Below are positions 39,204-47,369 of a stretch of 64,000 nt of DNA, piece by piece (the stretch's first letter is position 1; each line of letters begins with the position of its first letter). Origin of the DNA: Streptomyces aurantiogriseus. Lineage in GTDB: Bacteria; Actinomycetota; Actinomycetes; Streptomycetales; Streptomycetaceae. The stretch covers positions 53,179-117,178 of the forward strand of contig NZ_BMSX01000029.1 of the NCBI RefSeq assembly GCF_014649375.1, written 5' to 3'. Made by a program: the position numbers and the translations under genes. Below the pieces are notes generated by a model. The model saw only the letters and a program-made list of their open reading frames with translations, was not told the DNA's origin and did not search any database.

Positions 39204-39896
39204 TCAGCCGCCCAGCGCGCCGCCCGCCTCGGGCGAGTGCGCGTGTGTGACCATCGTGTCCGTCCTGAGATGGATCACGCCGTAGTCGTAGGCGTGCCGC
39301 CGGTAGACGACGCTGGGTTCCTTCGTCTCGGAGTCGACGAAGAGGTAGAAGTCGTGCCCGACCAGTTCCATCTCGTAGAGGGCCTGGTCAAGGGTCATCG
39401 GGGCGGCGACGTGGGTCTTCTCGCGCACCACGAGGGGACCGTCGCCCTGCACCTCCAGCGAGCCGATCCTCTTGGTGGGCACGCTGTCCGACTCCTCGGC
39501 CGGGACGGCGTGGCCGTTGCCGTTGAGTGTCGCGACGCCCGGGACGTGGTCGGGGACCTCCGCTGCCGTAAGTCGGCGTGCGCCGCGTCGCGTGTAACGC
39601 TTGTCGTGCTGCTTGCGCAGCTGGGCGTCCAGCTTCTCCGCCGCCATGTCGAGTGCCGCGTACGGGTCGCTGGCCGCTGCCTCCGCCCGGATCACCGGAC
39701 CACGCGAGCGGAGCGTGATCTCCACTCGGTCGCTCCGGTCGGCCTGTCGGGGGTTGGGCTCCTTGGACACCTCGACGTCGAGGCTGATCACCTTGCCATC
39801 GAGCTTCTGGATCTTCTCCAGCTTCAGCTTCTCGGCCACGTGCTTGCGGAACCGCTCGGGCACCTCGGTCTTGCGGCCCTTGACGACGATGTCCAC
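39204..39896 (-). CDS. hpf: ribosome hibernation promoting factor, long form
   Basis: 230 aa from GTG 39896 (GGAACGGAG six bases upstream; an ATG at 39926 is less likely). N-terminal ribosome-binding domain (residues 1 to about 105) begins VDIVVKGRKTEVPERF and has the basic AQLRKQHDKRYTRR helix. A linker follows, then the C-terminal dimerisation domain from about 170 (DQALYEMELVGHDFYLF, VVYRRHAYDYGVIHL). Long HPF links two 70S ribosomes into 100S dimers in stationary phase. A structured 314-base leader lies upstream. Confidence 0.95.
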   Translation of the reverse strand: MDIVVKGRKTEVPERFRKHVAEKLKLEKIQKLDGKVISLDVEVSKEPNPRQADRSDRVEITLRSRGPVIRAEAAASDPYAALDMAAEKLDAQLRKQHDKRYTRRGARRLTAAEVPDHVPGVATLNGNGHAVPAEESDSVPTKRIGSLEVQGDGPLVVREKTHVAAPMTLDQALYEMELVGHDFYLFVDSETKEPSVVYRRHAYDYGVIHLRTDTMVTHAHSPEAGGALGG

Positions 39897-40210
39897 GCAG
39901 AACTCCGTTCCCGGATCGCTCCGCATCAGCGGCGGAGCATCTCCCTTTTGCACCAGGTTCCGGTGAGCACCGGAACCTCGGACTCGGTGACTTCCACCTC
40001 CTCCTCCCCCATGGACAAGATCTCCACCCAGGTGCTGCGGGTGATTGCCGAAAACCGCAGCACGGCATTCGGAATTGAGAGGTGTGGCCTGCGGCTTTCC
40101 CTCACAACCGAACATATCTCGCCCGGACGGATGTCGTCACCCTCTACTGCGGCGTACCTCCGTTCAGGTGAAATGGCCTTCTCATTACCTGCAACGACTC
40201 AAGATCCCCC
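39897..40210 (-). promoter_or_regulatory. structured leader/promoter region of hpf
   Basis: This gene-free stretch holds two strong inverted repeats. A perfect 24-bp palindrome (39955-39978, arms AGGTTCCGGTG and CACCGGAACCT, 2-base centre) ends 59 bases before the hpf start. A 9-bp stem (40032-40040 with 40055-40063, 14-base loop) lies further up. The first could be a protein operator or a transcript hairpin; the second may end comF transcription. I do not recognise a known riboswitch. Confidence 0.5.
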
Positions 40211-41116
40211 TCAGTTCCGGTTTATTTCGAAAGAGTCCGGCGGCGCTGCGACGACGGCCGCGCACACCACGTCACCGCCGGCAGCCACGCCCACCGGCCC
40301 GGCCGGCACCCGGCCCGCACCTCCCTCCCGCGCTCCGGATCGACGTACCCCTCTGCCTTCCCGAGTGACGCCCCCGTACACAGCCGCCGCGCCTTCATCA
40401 CGTTCCGTCCACATGACATCACCGGCCGCCCGCCACTCGGCCGCCACCGCCGCCCGCACGGCCCGCGCCGCCTCCGCGAGAGACGCACCCGTCGTGACGA
40501 GGTCGTCGACGAGTACCACCGAACCGCCGCACAGCACCCGCGCGCCCCCGGGCACCACCGTCAGCGCGCCCACCAGGTTCTCCAGCCGCTGCCGGGAGTT
40601 GAGCCCCGACTGATCGGCCACCACCCGCCGCTGCCGCAACACCGCGGCCACCCGCACCGACGCCCCCGCCCTGCGCAACTCACCGGCGGCCGCGAGAGCG
40701 ATACGACGGGCGGGATCGTGGCCGCGGGCTCGGACGGCTTGGGGGGCGGAGGGTACGGGGACGAGAAGTACGTGTCCGGGGGGTGGGGGCCCCTCCCCCT
40801 CCCCCCACCCCAGCCCCACCCACACTGCCCCCGCCAACGCCGCCCCCAACGGTCGCGCCAGCGCCAGCGCCCCGCGTTCCTTGTGGGCCAGCAGCACGGC
40901 CCGTACCTCGTCCGCGTACCGGGCCGCCGCGTGCACGGCGGGCAGCCCGGGCGGCTCGGGCAGCGGCCGCACCCGGCGAGGCGCGGTCCCGCCGAGCGCG
41001 GCGCGGCACGCGGGGCAGAGCACCGTACGGGCCCGTCCGCAGCCTCCGCACTCGGCCGGCAGCACCAGGCCGGTGAGCTCCTGCCACCACCGCCGAACGC
41101 CTTCCACGCCGACCAC
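40211..41116 (-). CDS. comF: ComF-family phosphoribosyltransferase-like protein
   Basis: 301 aa. The N-terminal zinc-ribbon-like Cys cluster is CGGCGRARTVLCPAC (residues about 23-37). The PRPP-binding loop VVLVDDLVTTGASL and the RRxxxQxxLxxxxRxxN-type block (QRRVVADQSGLNSRQRLEN) match ComF/GntX proteins, implicated in DNA uptake or processing. Unusual is the C-terminal ~80-residue Gly/Ala/Arg extension beyond the PRTase domain, which may be disordered. It lies 145 bases downstream of lpqB. Confidence 0.88.
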   Translation of the reverse strand: MVGVEGVRRWWQELTGLVLPAECGGCGRARTVLCPACRAALGGTAPRRVRPLPEPPGLPAVHAAARYADEVRAVLLAHKERGALALARPLGAALAGAVWVGLGWGEGEGPPPPGHVLLVPVPSAPQAVRARGHDPARRIALAAAGELRRAGASVRVAAVLRQRRVVADQSGLNSRQRLENLVGALTVVPGGARVLCGGSVVLVDDLVTTGASLAEAARAVRAAVAAEWRAAGDVMWTERDEGAAAVYGGVTREGRGVRRSGAREGGAGRVPAGPVGVAAGGDVVCAAVVAAPPDSFEINRN

Positions 41117-41261
41117 TGTGCCCGCACGGGCAGTGACCGGCCACCCCTGTGGAAAACTGCCTGTGGATAACTCGGCGACTCCGGCAGGAGGCAGGTCAGC
41201 CCCGGAGAACGAGCAGGTCAGCCCCCGAGAACGAGCAGATCAACGCGGCAGAAGAGGCAGG

Positions 41262-43094
41262 TCACCCCGGGTAGAACGCGACCGAGGCGGCCTCCTTCAA
41301 CGTCCGCCACCCGCTCCCCCCGGGCAGCCACAGCAGCCCGTCCTTGGAGGTTGCGAAGAGCGGGGCTTCGCTGTCCTCGGAGGCGGCGATGCTGGTCACC
41401 TCGGTGAGGCCGGGCAGAGTTCCCGTCTCGGGGATGGAGCCGTCGCACTGCACGTACTGCACCTGCTCGACTCCGCCGGCCTCGCGGCCGACGACGACGA
41501 GCCGGCTGTCCCCGGCCCAGGACACGGCCGTGACCCGCTCCAGGTCAGGGGTCGCGGAGCGCAGTTCCTGGACGGAGACGGTGGGCCGTTCTGCGCTCTT
41601 GTCCCGTTCGATCCGTCCGATGAGCAGGGACTGCTTGCCGCCCTTGTCCACGACGAGCGCGATCCGTACGCCGTCGGCGGCCACCCGTACGGCGTTGATC
41701 CGCCCGTCCAGCCCCGGGGTGCGGACTTCCAGGGGCTGGCCGCCGCCCTTCTCCAGAAGGAGCAGCCGAGGCGCGGCAGGGTCGCGGTCGGCGATCCACA
41801 GGTCGCCCTGGGCGTCCCAGCTGGGTGTGGTGAGCCGGTCGGCCTCGGTCTGGCCCTTGCTCTGCAGGACCGGTTGGGGGAGGGCGCCGCTCGTGACGGT
41901 CGAGGTGACGTAGAGGGCCTTGCCGTCGAGGGCGACTCCGGCGGCGCTGTTCTCGTCACGGGCCACGGCCACGGAGCGCAGTGCCTTGCTGCCGTCGCCG
42001 AGCGCTCCCGGTACGGGTTCGGGGCTGGCGCTGTTGCCGCCGCTGTTGGTCATCCGGACGAGCCGGTGGCGGCCGTCGATGAAGTACAGGTGGTCGGGGC
42101 TCATCTCCGCGCCGCGTTCGGCCACGGCCGTGGACCGGTCGTCGCTGAGGACGCACAGTTGTCTGCCGCCCGCTCGCAGCTCGATCTCGTCGACTGTCGG
42201 GGTGAGGCTCTGCAGCGTGAACAGCAGCTGGGCGGCCATTTCGTCGCACTTGCCGTGGCCGATGCGTGCCGCTTTGTCGTTGAGCGGCACGGTGAGCTTG
42301 TTCTGGTCGTCGGGGGTGAGCGAGGTGACGCCCTTGGTCAGCGCCGTGCCGGTGGGGAAGCTGGATCTGACGACGGGCCGCAGCCAGCTGGTGGGTCCGT
42401 TGAGCAGGGAGCGCACCATCTGGGTCATGGGGTCGACGCGTTCACGCACGTAGACGGGGTCGGCGACGGCCATGGGCTGCCCGGAGCCGGCGGAGGTGGT
42501 GTCGGAGGCGAAGTAGTACTTGTTGACGGACATGTAGTTGCGCTGGAAGTCCGACTTGCCCATGACGACGCCTTGGGGCAGCGCGTCGATGCGCCACTGT
42601 GCGGTCTTCTTGTCGCGGGTGAGGTGCACGGTCTGGCTGTAGTTGCCGGAGGCCGGCGCGTACGACTGCTGGGTGTCGACGGTGGCGACCTTCGTGCCGG
42701 TCAGGGTGAAGGTGAGGTCGTCGCCCTCCTCCCGGCCGCCGGACCGGCCGGGAGCGGTGACCGGCCCGTCGGCGAGGACCGTGGTGGACCGCTCCGGCTC
42801 CCATCTCTGGGCGGCGCGGGTGGTCAGGTACTGCCGCGCCGTCGAGTAGCGCGGGTCGTCGCTGGTCAGCGCTTCGAGGAAGCCCTGGACGATCTCGGAG
42901 GGCAGTGCGTCGTCCCGGGGCGGCATCGCGAACACCCGCACCTGAGTGTCCTGGCGCGTGGTGGACTCGACGCCCCGCAGATCCCCGCTGTCGGGCATGG
43001 AGGCGCATCCTGCCAGCAGTACGACGCCGCAGGCGGCGTACGCCGCCGTGCGCCCCGGCGTGCGCCGGTGGCTCCTCGGGCGGTCAGCGCCCAC
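41262..43094 (-). CDS. lpqB: LpqB lipoprotein, partner of MtrAB
   Basis: 610 aa membrane-anchored lipoprotein. Arg-rich signal, hydrophobic core and lipobox LLAGC (C30). An N-terminal GerMN/LpqB domain (about residues 60-330, with sporulation-linked GerMN repeats) is followed by a C-terminal beta-propeller-like LpqB domain. In actinobacteria LpqB interacts with the MtrB sensor outside the membrane and modulates MtrA phosphorylation. It overlaps mtrB by 11 bases, as in the standard mtrA-mtrB-lpqB operon. Confidence 0.95.
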   Translation of the reverse strand: MGADRPRSHRRTPGRTAAYAACGVVLLAGCASMPDSGDLRGVESTTRQDTQVRVFAMPPRDDALPSEIVQGFLEALTSDDPRYSTARQYLTTRAAQRWEPERSTTVLADGPVTAPGRSGGREEGDDLTFTLTGTKVATVDTQQSYAPASGNYSQTVHLTRDKKTAQWRIDALPQGVVMGKSDFQRNYMSVNKYYFASDTTSAGSGQPMAVADPVYVRERVDPMTQMVRSLLNGPTSWLRPVVRSSFPTGTALTKGVTSLTPDDQNKLTVPLNDKAARIGHGKCDEMAAQLLFTLQSLTPTVDEIELRAGGRQLCVLSDDRSTAVAERGAEMSPDHLYFIDGRHRLVRMTNSGGNSASPEPVPGALGDGSKALRSVAVARDENSAAGVALDGKALYVTSTVTSGALPQPVLQSKGQTEADRLTTPSWDAQGDLWIADRDPAAPRLLLLEKGGGQPLEVRTPGLDGRINAVRVAADGVRIALVVDKGGKQSLLIGRIERDKSAERPTVSVQELRSATPDLERVTAVSWAGDSRLVVVGREAGGVEQVQYVQCDGSIPETGTLPGLTEVTSIAASEDSEAPLFATSKDGLLWLPGGSGWRTLKEAASVAFYPG

Positions 43095-45135
43095 GAAATG
43101 CCTCCCCTTGCTCGTCCGGGCCGTCGGATCCCGTGTCCGTCGTCCGGTCCGGTATCTCGCCGCGTGCCGTCCTTGTGGCGGGCGGGTCGTCCTGCGGGCG
43201 TGCGCCGGAGGAGGGCCGGGGCACGACGCGTGCGCCGTTGCCGGGCAGCGCCGTGGGGTCGGCCGTGGGGGCGACGGTGGCCAGCCGGGGCGTGAGCGGG
43301 GCCCGCTGTTCCCGGGCGGGCTGCACCGGCACGGTGGCGCTCTTCTCGCCTCCTCCGCGCGGTAGGCCGGCGTCGTTGAGTCCGCGGTTGCGGCGTGAGT
43401 CCTTGGGTTCCAGGGGTATCGGCGAACCCCGTAGCGGTTCGTCGGCCGTCCTGGGCAGGGTCAGCCGGAACTGTGAGCCGCCGCCCGGTTCGCCCCAGGC
43501 CTGGAGCCAGCCGCCGTGCAGCCGCGCGTCCTCCAGGGCGATGGACAGCCCCAGTCCGGTGCCGCCCGTGGTACGCGCGCGTGCCGGGTCGGCCCGCCAG
43601 AAGCGGCTGAACACGCGGGTGGCCTCGCCCGGTTTGAGTCCGACGCCGTAGTCGCGTACCGCGACGGCGACCGCGCCGCCGGCCGCGGCGAGTTTGACGA
43701 TGACGTCCTTGCCTTCGCCGTGCTCGACGGCGTTGACGACGAGGTTGCGCAGGACGCGTTCCACCCGGCGTGCGTCGGCCTCGGCGACCACGGGCTGCTG
43801 GTCGCCGAGGACACGTATGGTCGTGCCCTTGCGCTCGGCGAGCGGCGCGGCCCCGCTGACGACGCGGCGCACGACCTCCCGCAGGTCGATCGGTTCGGCC
43901 TCGAGGGCGGCGGCTCCGGCGTCGAAGCGGCTGATCTCCAGCAGGTCGGCGAGCAGCGATTCGAAGCGGTCGAGCTGGTCGGCGAGTAGTTCCGCCGACC
44001 GTGCGGTCACCGGGTCGAAGTCCTCGCGTGCCTCGTGGATGACGTCGGCGGCCATGCGGACGGTCGTCAGCGGTGTCCGCAGTTCGTGTGACACGTCGGA
44101 CACGAACCGTCGCTGCATCCGGGACAGGTCCTCCAGCTGGTTGATCTTCAGCTGGAGGTTCTGCGCCATCTTGTTGAAGGCCTCGCCGAGCCGCGCGATG
44201 TCGTCCTCGCCGGTGACCTTCATCCGTTCCTGCAGGCGTCCGGCGGACAGCCGCTCGGCGATCCCGGCGGCCATCCGCACGGGCGTGACGACCTGCCGCA
44301 CCACGAGCCACGCGATGGCTCCGAGGAGTACGACGACGAAGAGCCCGGCGGTCGCGAGGGTGCCCTTGACCAGGCTGAGGGACTTCTCCTCCTGGGTGAG
44401 CGGGAAGAGGTAGTACAGCTCGTAGGGGTCGTCGTTGGGGTCGTTGACCTGCTTGCCGATGACGAGGGCCGGCTGGGACTCCTTGTCCTTGAAGTAGACG
44501 ATGCGGGTGTAGCTCTGAGCGGCGCCGGTGTTGGTGTTGACACGGGTGCGCAGGGCTTGGGGGATGCTCTTGTCGGGGTTGACGTCGCCGGAGGCGCGCG
44601 GGCCGCGCCCGCCGCCGGGGGGCAGGGTCACGACGTCGAAGGCGCCCTGGCCGCCGCTGGAGAGCGACGACACGAGCTCGCTCATCCATTGGATGACGTT
44701 CTGCGAGGAGCCGCCGTCCACCGTGGTCCCGTCGCCGGCGGCCGCGCCGGCCGCCTCGTCGGCTTTCTGCTGGGCGACGGCGAATCCGCCGGTGGCCTGG
44801 CTCTGGGAGGCCTTGACCTTGGCGTCGAGCAGCCCGTTGCGCACCTGTCCGATGACGACGAAGCCCAGCAGCAGGACGACGCCCAGCGACATCAGCAGGG
44901 TCGTCGCGACGACCTTGAGCTGGATGTTGCGCCGCCACAGCCGCATGAGGGGCAGCAGCGGCCGGCGCACCCAGCGCAGCAGCAACCTCAGGACGGGGCT
45001 GTTGTGGATTCCGCCGTGCAGCAACCCGCCGTCGAAAAGGTGCCCGAGGCGCGAACCCGCCGACTTCCGGCCGACAGGCCGCCCCGCGCCGGCCCCGGAC
45101 CGGCCGGGCGCCGAAGCGGCACTGTCTCCCGACAT
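43084..45135 (-). CDS. mtrB: sensor histidine kinase MtrB
   Basis: 683 aa from ATG 45135, one base beyond the mtrA stop. Cytoplasmic N-terminus, TM1 near residues 70-92, extracytoplasmic sensor of about 165 residues, TM2 near 255-277, HAMP, then HisKA with phosphoacceptor H350 in SDVSHELRTPL and an ATPase domain (RNLVVNAVEHG, GVGLKPGEATRVF, GGTGLGLSI). A C-terminal tail of ~100 residues is Pro/Arg/Thr-rich and disordered. It phosphorylates MtrA and controls cell-cycle, wall and antibiotic genes. Confidence 0.96.
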   Translation of the reverse strand: MSGDSAASAPGRSGAGAGRPVGRKSAGSRLGHLFDGGLLHGGIHNSPVLRLLLRWVRRPLLPLMRLWRRNIQLKVVATTLLMSLGVVLLLGFVVIGQVRNGLLDAKVKASQSQATGGFAVAQQKADEAAGAAAGDGTTVDGGSSQNVIQWMSELVSSLSSGGQGAFDVVTLPPGGGRGPRASGDVNPDKSIPQALRTRVNTNTGAAQSYTRIVYFKDKESQPALVIGKQVNDPNDDPYELYYLFPLTQEEKSLSLVKGTLATAGLFVVVLLGAIAWLVVRQVVTPVRMAAGIAERLSAGRLQERMKVTGEDDIARLGEAFNKMAQNLQLKINQLEDLSRMQRRFVSDVSHELRTPLTTVRMAADVIHEAREDFDPVTARSAELLADQLDRFESLLADLLEISRFDAGAAALEAEPIDLREVVRRVVSGAAPLAERKGTTIRVLGDQQPVVAEADARRVERVLRNLVVNAVEHGEGKDVIVKLAAAGGAVAVAVRDYGVGLKPGEATRVFSRFWRADPARARTTGGTGLGLSIALEDARLHGGWLQAWGEPGGGSQFRLTLPRTADEPLRGSPIPLEPKDSRRNRGLNDAGLPRGGGEKSATVPVQPAREQRAPLTPRLATVAPTADPTALPGNGARVVPRPSSGARPQDDPPATRTARGEIPDRTTDTGSDGPDEQGEAFRGR

Positions 45136-45136
45136 G

Positions 45137-45826
45137 TCAGCTGGGCCCTGCCTTGTATCCGACGCCACGAACCGTCACCACGATCTCCGGCCGCTCCGGG
45201 TCCTTCTCGACCTTGGACCGCAGCCGCTGTACGTGCACGTTGACCAGACGGGTGTCGGCCGCGTGCCGGTAGCCCCACACCTGTTCCAGCAGCACCTCGC
45301 GCGTGAACACCTGCCACGGCTTGCGCGCCAGCGCGACCAGCAGGTCGAACTCCAGCGGTGTCAGCGCGATCGACTGCCCGTCCCGCTTCACGGAGTGACC
45401 GGCCACGTCGATGACGAGGTCACCGATGGCGAGCTGCTCCGGCGCGGGCTCCTCCGACCTCCGCAGTCGCGCCCGGATGCGGGCCACCAGTTCCTTCGGC
45501 TTGAACGGCTTCACGATGTAGTCGTCGGCGCCCGACTCCAGCCCCACGACGACATCGACGGTGTCGCTCTTGGCCGTGAGCATCACGATCGGCACCCCGG
45601 ACTCCGCCCTGATCAGACGGCACACCTCGATACCGTCCCGCCCGGGCAGCATCAGGTCCAGCAGCACCAGGTCGGGTTTGGTCTCACGGAAAGCGGCCAG
45701 CGCCTTGTCGCCGTCGGCTACGAAAGACGGCTCAAAACCTTCACCACGCAGCACAATGCCGAGCATCTCGGCCAGTGCGGTGTCGTCGTCGACGACAAGG
45801 ACTCGTCCCTTCATAAACGACATCAT
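45137..45826 (-). CDS. mtrA: response regulator MtrA (start codon lies in the AICE attachment site)
   Basis: 229 aa OmpR-type regulator. Receiver domain with VVDDD and phosphoacceptor D57 (LVLLDLMLPG), and winged helix with LTPLEFDLLVALARKP and WGYRHAADTRLVNVHVQRL. In Streptomyces MtrA represses development and influences antibiotic genes. The first ATG (45824-45826) is the first codon of the 120-bp repeat that bounds the integrated element. The coding sequence itself is intact, but everything upstream of the start codon is element or junction DNA rather than the original mtnA-mtrA spacer. No strong ribosome-binding site precedes ATG 45826; ATG 45823 and 45814 are alternatives. Confidence 0.97.
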   Translation of the reverse strand: MMSFMKGRVLVVDDDTALAEMLGIVLRGEGFEPSFVADGDKALAAFRETKPDLVLLDLMLPGRDGIEVCRLIRAESGVPIVMLTAKSDTVDVVVGLESGADDYIVKPFKPKELVARIRARLRRSEEPAPEQLAIGDLVIDVAGHSVKRDGQSIALTPLEFDLLVALARKPWQVFTREVLLEQVWGYRHAADTRLVNVHVQRLRSKVEKDPERPEIVVTVRGVGYKAGPS

Positions 45827-45943
45827 CCCATTCTCATAACGGTGAAGGTGGCGCAGGTGAGCAGGGTCACCGGCCAGTGACCATAGTCGTACTGGACCGT
45901 CACTGTCTGCCCCCGTCCGTCGGCGTTGATGTCAGCACTGATG
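45824..45943. repeat. left junction repeat attL / mtrA upstream region
   Basis: 120-bp copy of the junction repeat. It begins with the first ATG of mtrA (minus strand) and continues upstream. Identical to the right copy over the first 17 bp (CATCCCATTCTCATAAC) and at 106 of 120 positions overall, with no gaps. Similarity ends abruptly at the mtrA coding side. It must contain the promoter now used by mtrA. Confidence 0.9.
45865..45882. promoter_or_regulatory. inverted repeat in mtrA upstream region, candidate autoregulatory site
   Basis: Perfect GGTCAC-CGGCCA-GTGACC, 39 bases upstream of the mtrA start. The counterpart at the right junction (56553-56570) keeps GGTCAC-N6-GTGAC although the spacer differs, so the arms appear to be under selection. 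MtrA binding is a guess from position. Confidence 0.45.
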
Positions 45944-46029
45944 TCAGATCGACCGCCCAGGGCTCGTTCCCCTGGCGCCCCTTCGGCACCGTGTTGCTTG
46001 CCCTGCATGATCGCTAGGTCGGCAAAGAC

Positions 46030-46218
46030 TCAAGGCCCGGCCACGGCGTACGCCAGGGCGACGGCGAGAACCAGACAGGCAACGGCAACAGCAATCATTG
46101 CGACGCCCAGAAGTCCCGTCACGCCCGCGATCGCTTTCCAACTGACCCGGGTCATACGCTCGGCCTGTTCGACTGCGCGCTGGTAGTCGCTGTCGTCGTA
46201 CCAGTCTCGATTGGTCAT
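46030..46218 (-). CDS. small AICE membrane protein
   Basis: 62 aa from ATG 46218. Charged N-terminal ~28 residues (NRDWYDDSDYQRAVEQAERM) followed by one long or two short hydrophobic segments (ITGLLG-type start, then AVAVACLVLAVALAYAVAG). It is the first gene inside the left junction and points towards mtrA. The family is not recognised; small membrane proteins of this kind are common in AICEs. A weak GGGGG precedes the start. Confidence 0.55.
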   Translation of the reverse strand: MTNRDWYDDSDYQRAVEQAERMTRVSWKAIAGVTGLLGVAMIAVAVACLVLAVALAYAVAGP

Positions 46219-46280
46219 GGCACCCCCGGGCCGAAGCATAGGGCCCAGCCCAATTCCTTCCTCGGCCCACCACCCTCCCC

Positions 46281-46432
46281 AGCTCCCATCCCGTCTGCCG
46301 TCGACCCACACACCGTGGAGCGGACGTGGTCCCTGGCGTCCAGGTGGAGCGCGCCACTGTACGAACGACCTGGACGCCAGGGGTCGCGTCTGCTCGGCTC
46401 TGCCTGGGTCGACGGCAGGCGGGATGGGAGCT
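46281..46432. repeat. 152-bp imperfect palindrome with 65-bp arms
   Basis: Arms 46281-46345 and 46368-46432 are colinear and complementary. Outer 28 bp pair with one mismatch, inner 15 bp pair perfectly, and the middle 22 bp pair at about 12 positions. The loop is 22 bp (46346-46367). The inner arms are themselves small palindromes (CCTGG-CGT-CCAGG). There is no coding look. Candidates: single-strand origin for rolling-circle replication, transfer locus (clt), MITE-like insertion, or a structured RNA. Confidence 0.8.
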
Positions 46433-46606
46433 CCCCTGCGCACGCCACACTCGGCCGGCACTCGCGAACGGCGCCCCCTCCATCTCGGAGCCTGAGTGCC
46501 CCCGCCGGAGGCATGTCTTTGGCCCGCGGGTGACCTTCCCGCCTCTGCCTGCTGCACGCAGCGCGCCGCCGGGCGCGGCCAGCCGGGGCGCAGACAGGAG
46601 GCAGGC

Positions 46607-46626
46607 CGCGCCGCAGAGGCGGCGCG
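46607..46626. terminator. stem-loop in the AICE left arm
   Basis: Perfect 8-bp GC stem CGCGCCGC / GCGGCGCG with an AGAG loop, within a very GC-rich 46500-46640 block that has other overlapping inverted repeats. Function uncertain (terminator or part of the origin region). Confidence 0.4.
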
Positions 46627-46809
46627 CGCCCGCGCCGTGCGCGGGCCTTGATGAAGTAGGGAAAGTCTTATCCCGCTGGGATGGGGCTCGTTTGTCCGGT
46701 CCCGGGAGATGCTTGACGCCGGGTGGAGTGTCGGGCAAGGCACGTGCCGACCAGGGCAATCCTTGCGCCGCGGTCATCCAGTGACATTGGTGGTCGCTAG
46801 CCTGTCCGA

Positions 46810-47337
46810 GTGATTCATACCGATGATCGGCAGTTCCCTGCTGCCCTCGCCGCCGCGCTGGCGATTCCGTTCGACTACAACGGCGGCGAGGGGGTCGACT
46901 TCGAGCCCTTCCCAGCCTTCCTGTCCGCGGACGAGACCACCGACTGGCTCCGGGCCTGGACGGGCAACGCGGAGCTAAGTGGCGACGACTTCCGTGTGTT
47001 CGGCCAGGACGGCTCGGGCGGATACGCGGCGTTCTGGTTGGTCCGCCCGAGCTGTCCGCTCGTCGACCAGCCTGTGGTCTTCCTCGGTTCCGAGGGCGAG
47101 ACCGGTGTCGTGGCGCGTGATCTGGGTGCCTTCTTGTGGCTGTTGGCTGGCGGCTTCGGCCCTTGGGAAGCAGCCACCTCGGACGAACCAGACTGGACCC
47201 CGTCTCCCAACCGCCAGCTGGTGGCCGTCGCGGAACGATTCGCAGCCGACCGGCAGCAGTCGGCAACTGCCGTCATTGAGCAGGCGACCCGTGAGTTCCC
47301 CGACTTCGATGACACCATCATGGAGCTCTGCCGCTGA
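46810..47337 (+). CDS. SUKH/SMI1-KNR4-like protein
   Basis: 175 aa, GTG start. GYAAFWLVR in mid-protein followed by PVVFLGSEGETGVVARDLGAF and a GFGPWE block resembles the SUKH (SMI1/KNR4) fold, found in immunity proteins that neutralise polymorphic toxins. It is acidic overall. No toxin gene lies nearby, so it may be an orphan immunity protein carried as cargo, or have an unrelated binding role. The nearest relatives cannot be judged without a profile search. Confidence 0.55.
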   Translation: MIHTDDRQFPAALAAALAIPFDYNGGEGVDFEPFPAFLSADETTDWLRAWTGNAELSGDDFRVFGQDGSGGYAAFWLVRPSCPLVDQPVVFLGSEGETGVVARDLGAFLWLLAGGFGPWEAATSDEPDWTPSPNRQLVAVAERFAADRQQSATAVIEQATREFPDFDDTIMELCR

Positions 47338-47369
47338 CCCGGCTCCCGGGGCTCGTCGTCTTGGCTGCG

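Noticed and set aside
39897..40210. Known riboswitch (for example c-di-AMP type) upstream of hpf
   Set aside because: I could not match the conserved cores; only generic stem-loops are visible.
45137..45826. mtrA disrupted by the insertion
   Set aside because: The coding sequence is complete from the first ATG with all receiver and DNA-binding motifs; only the upstream region is exchanged.
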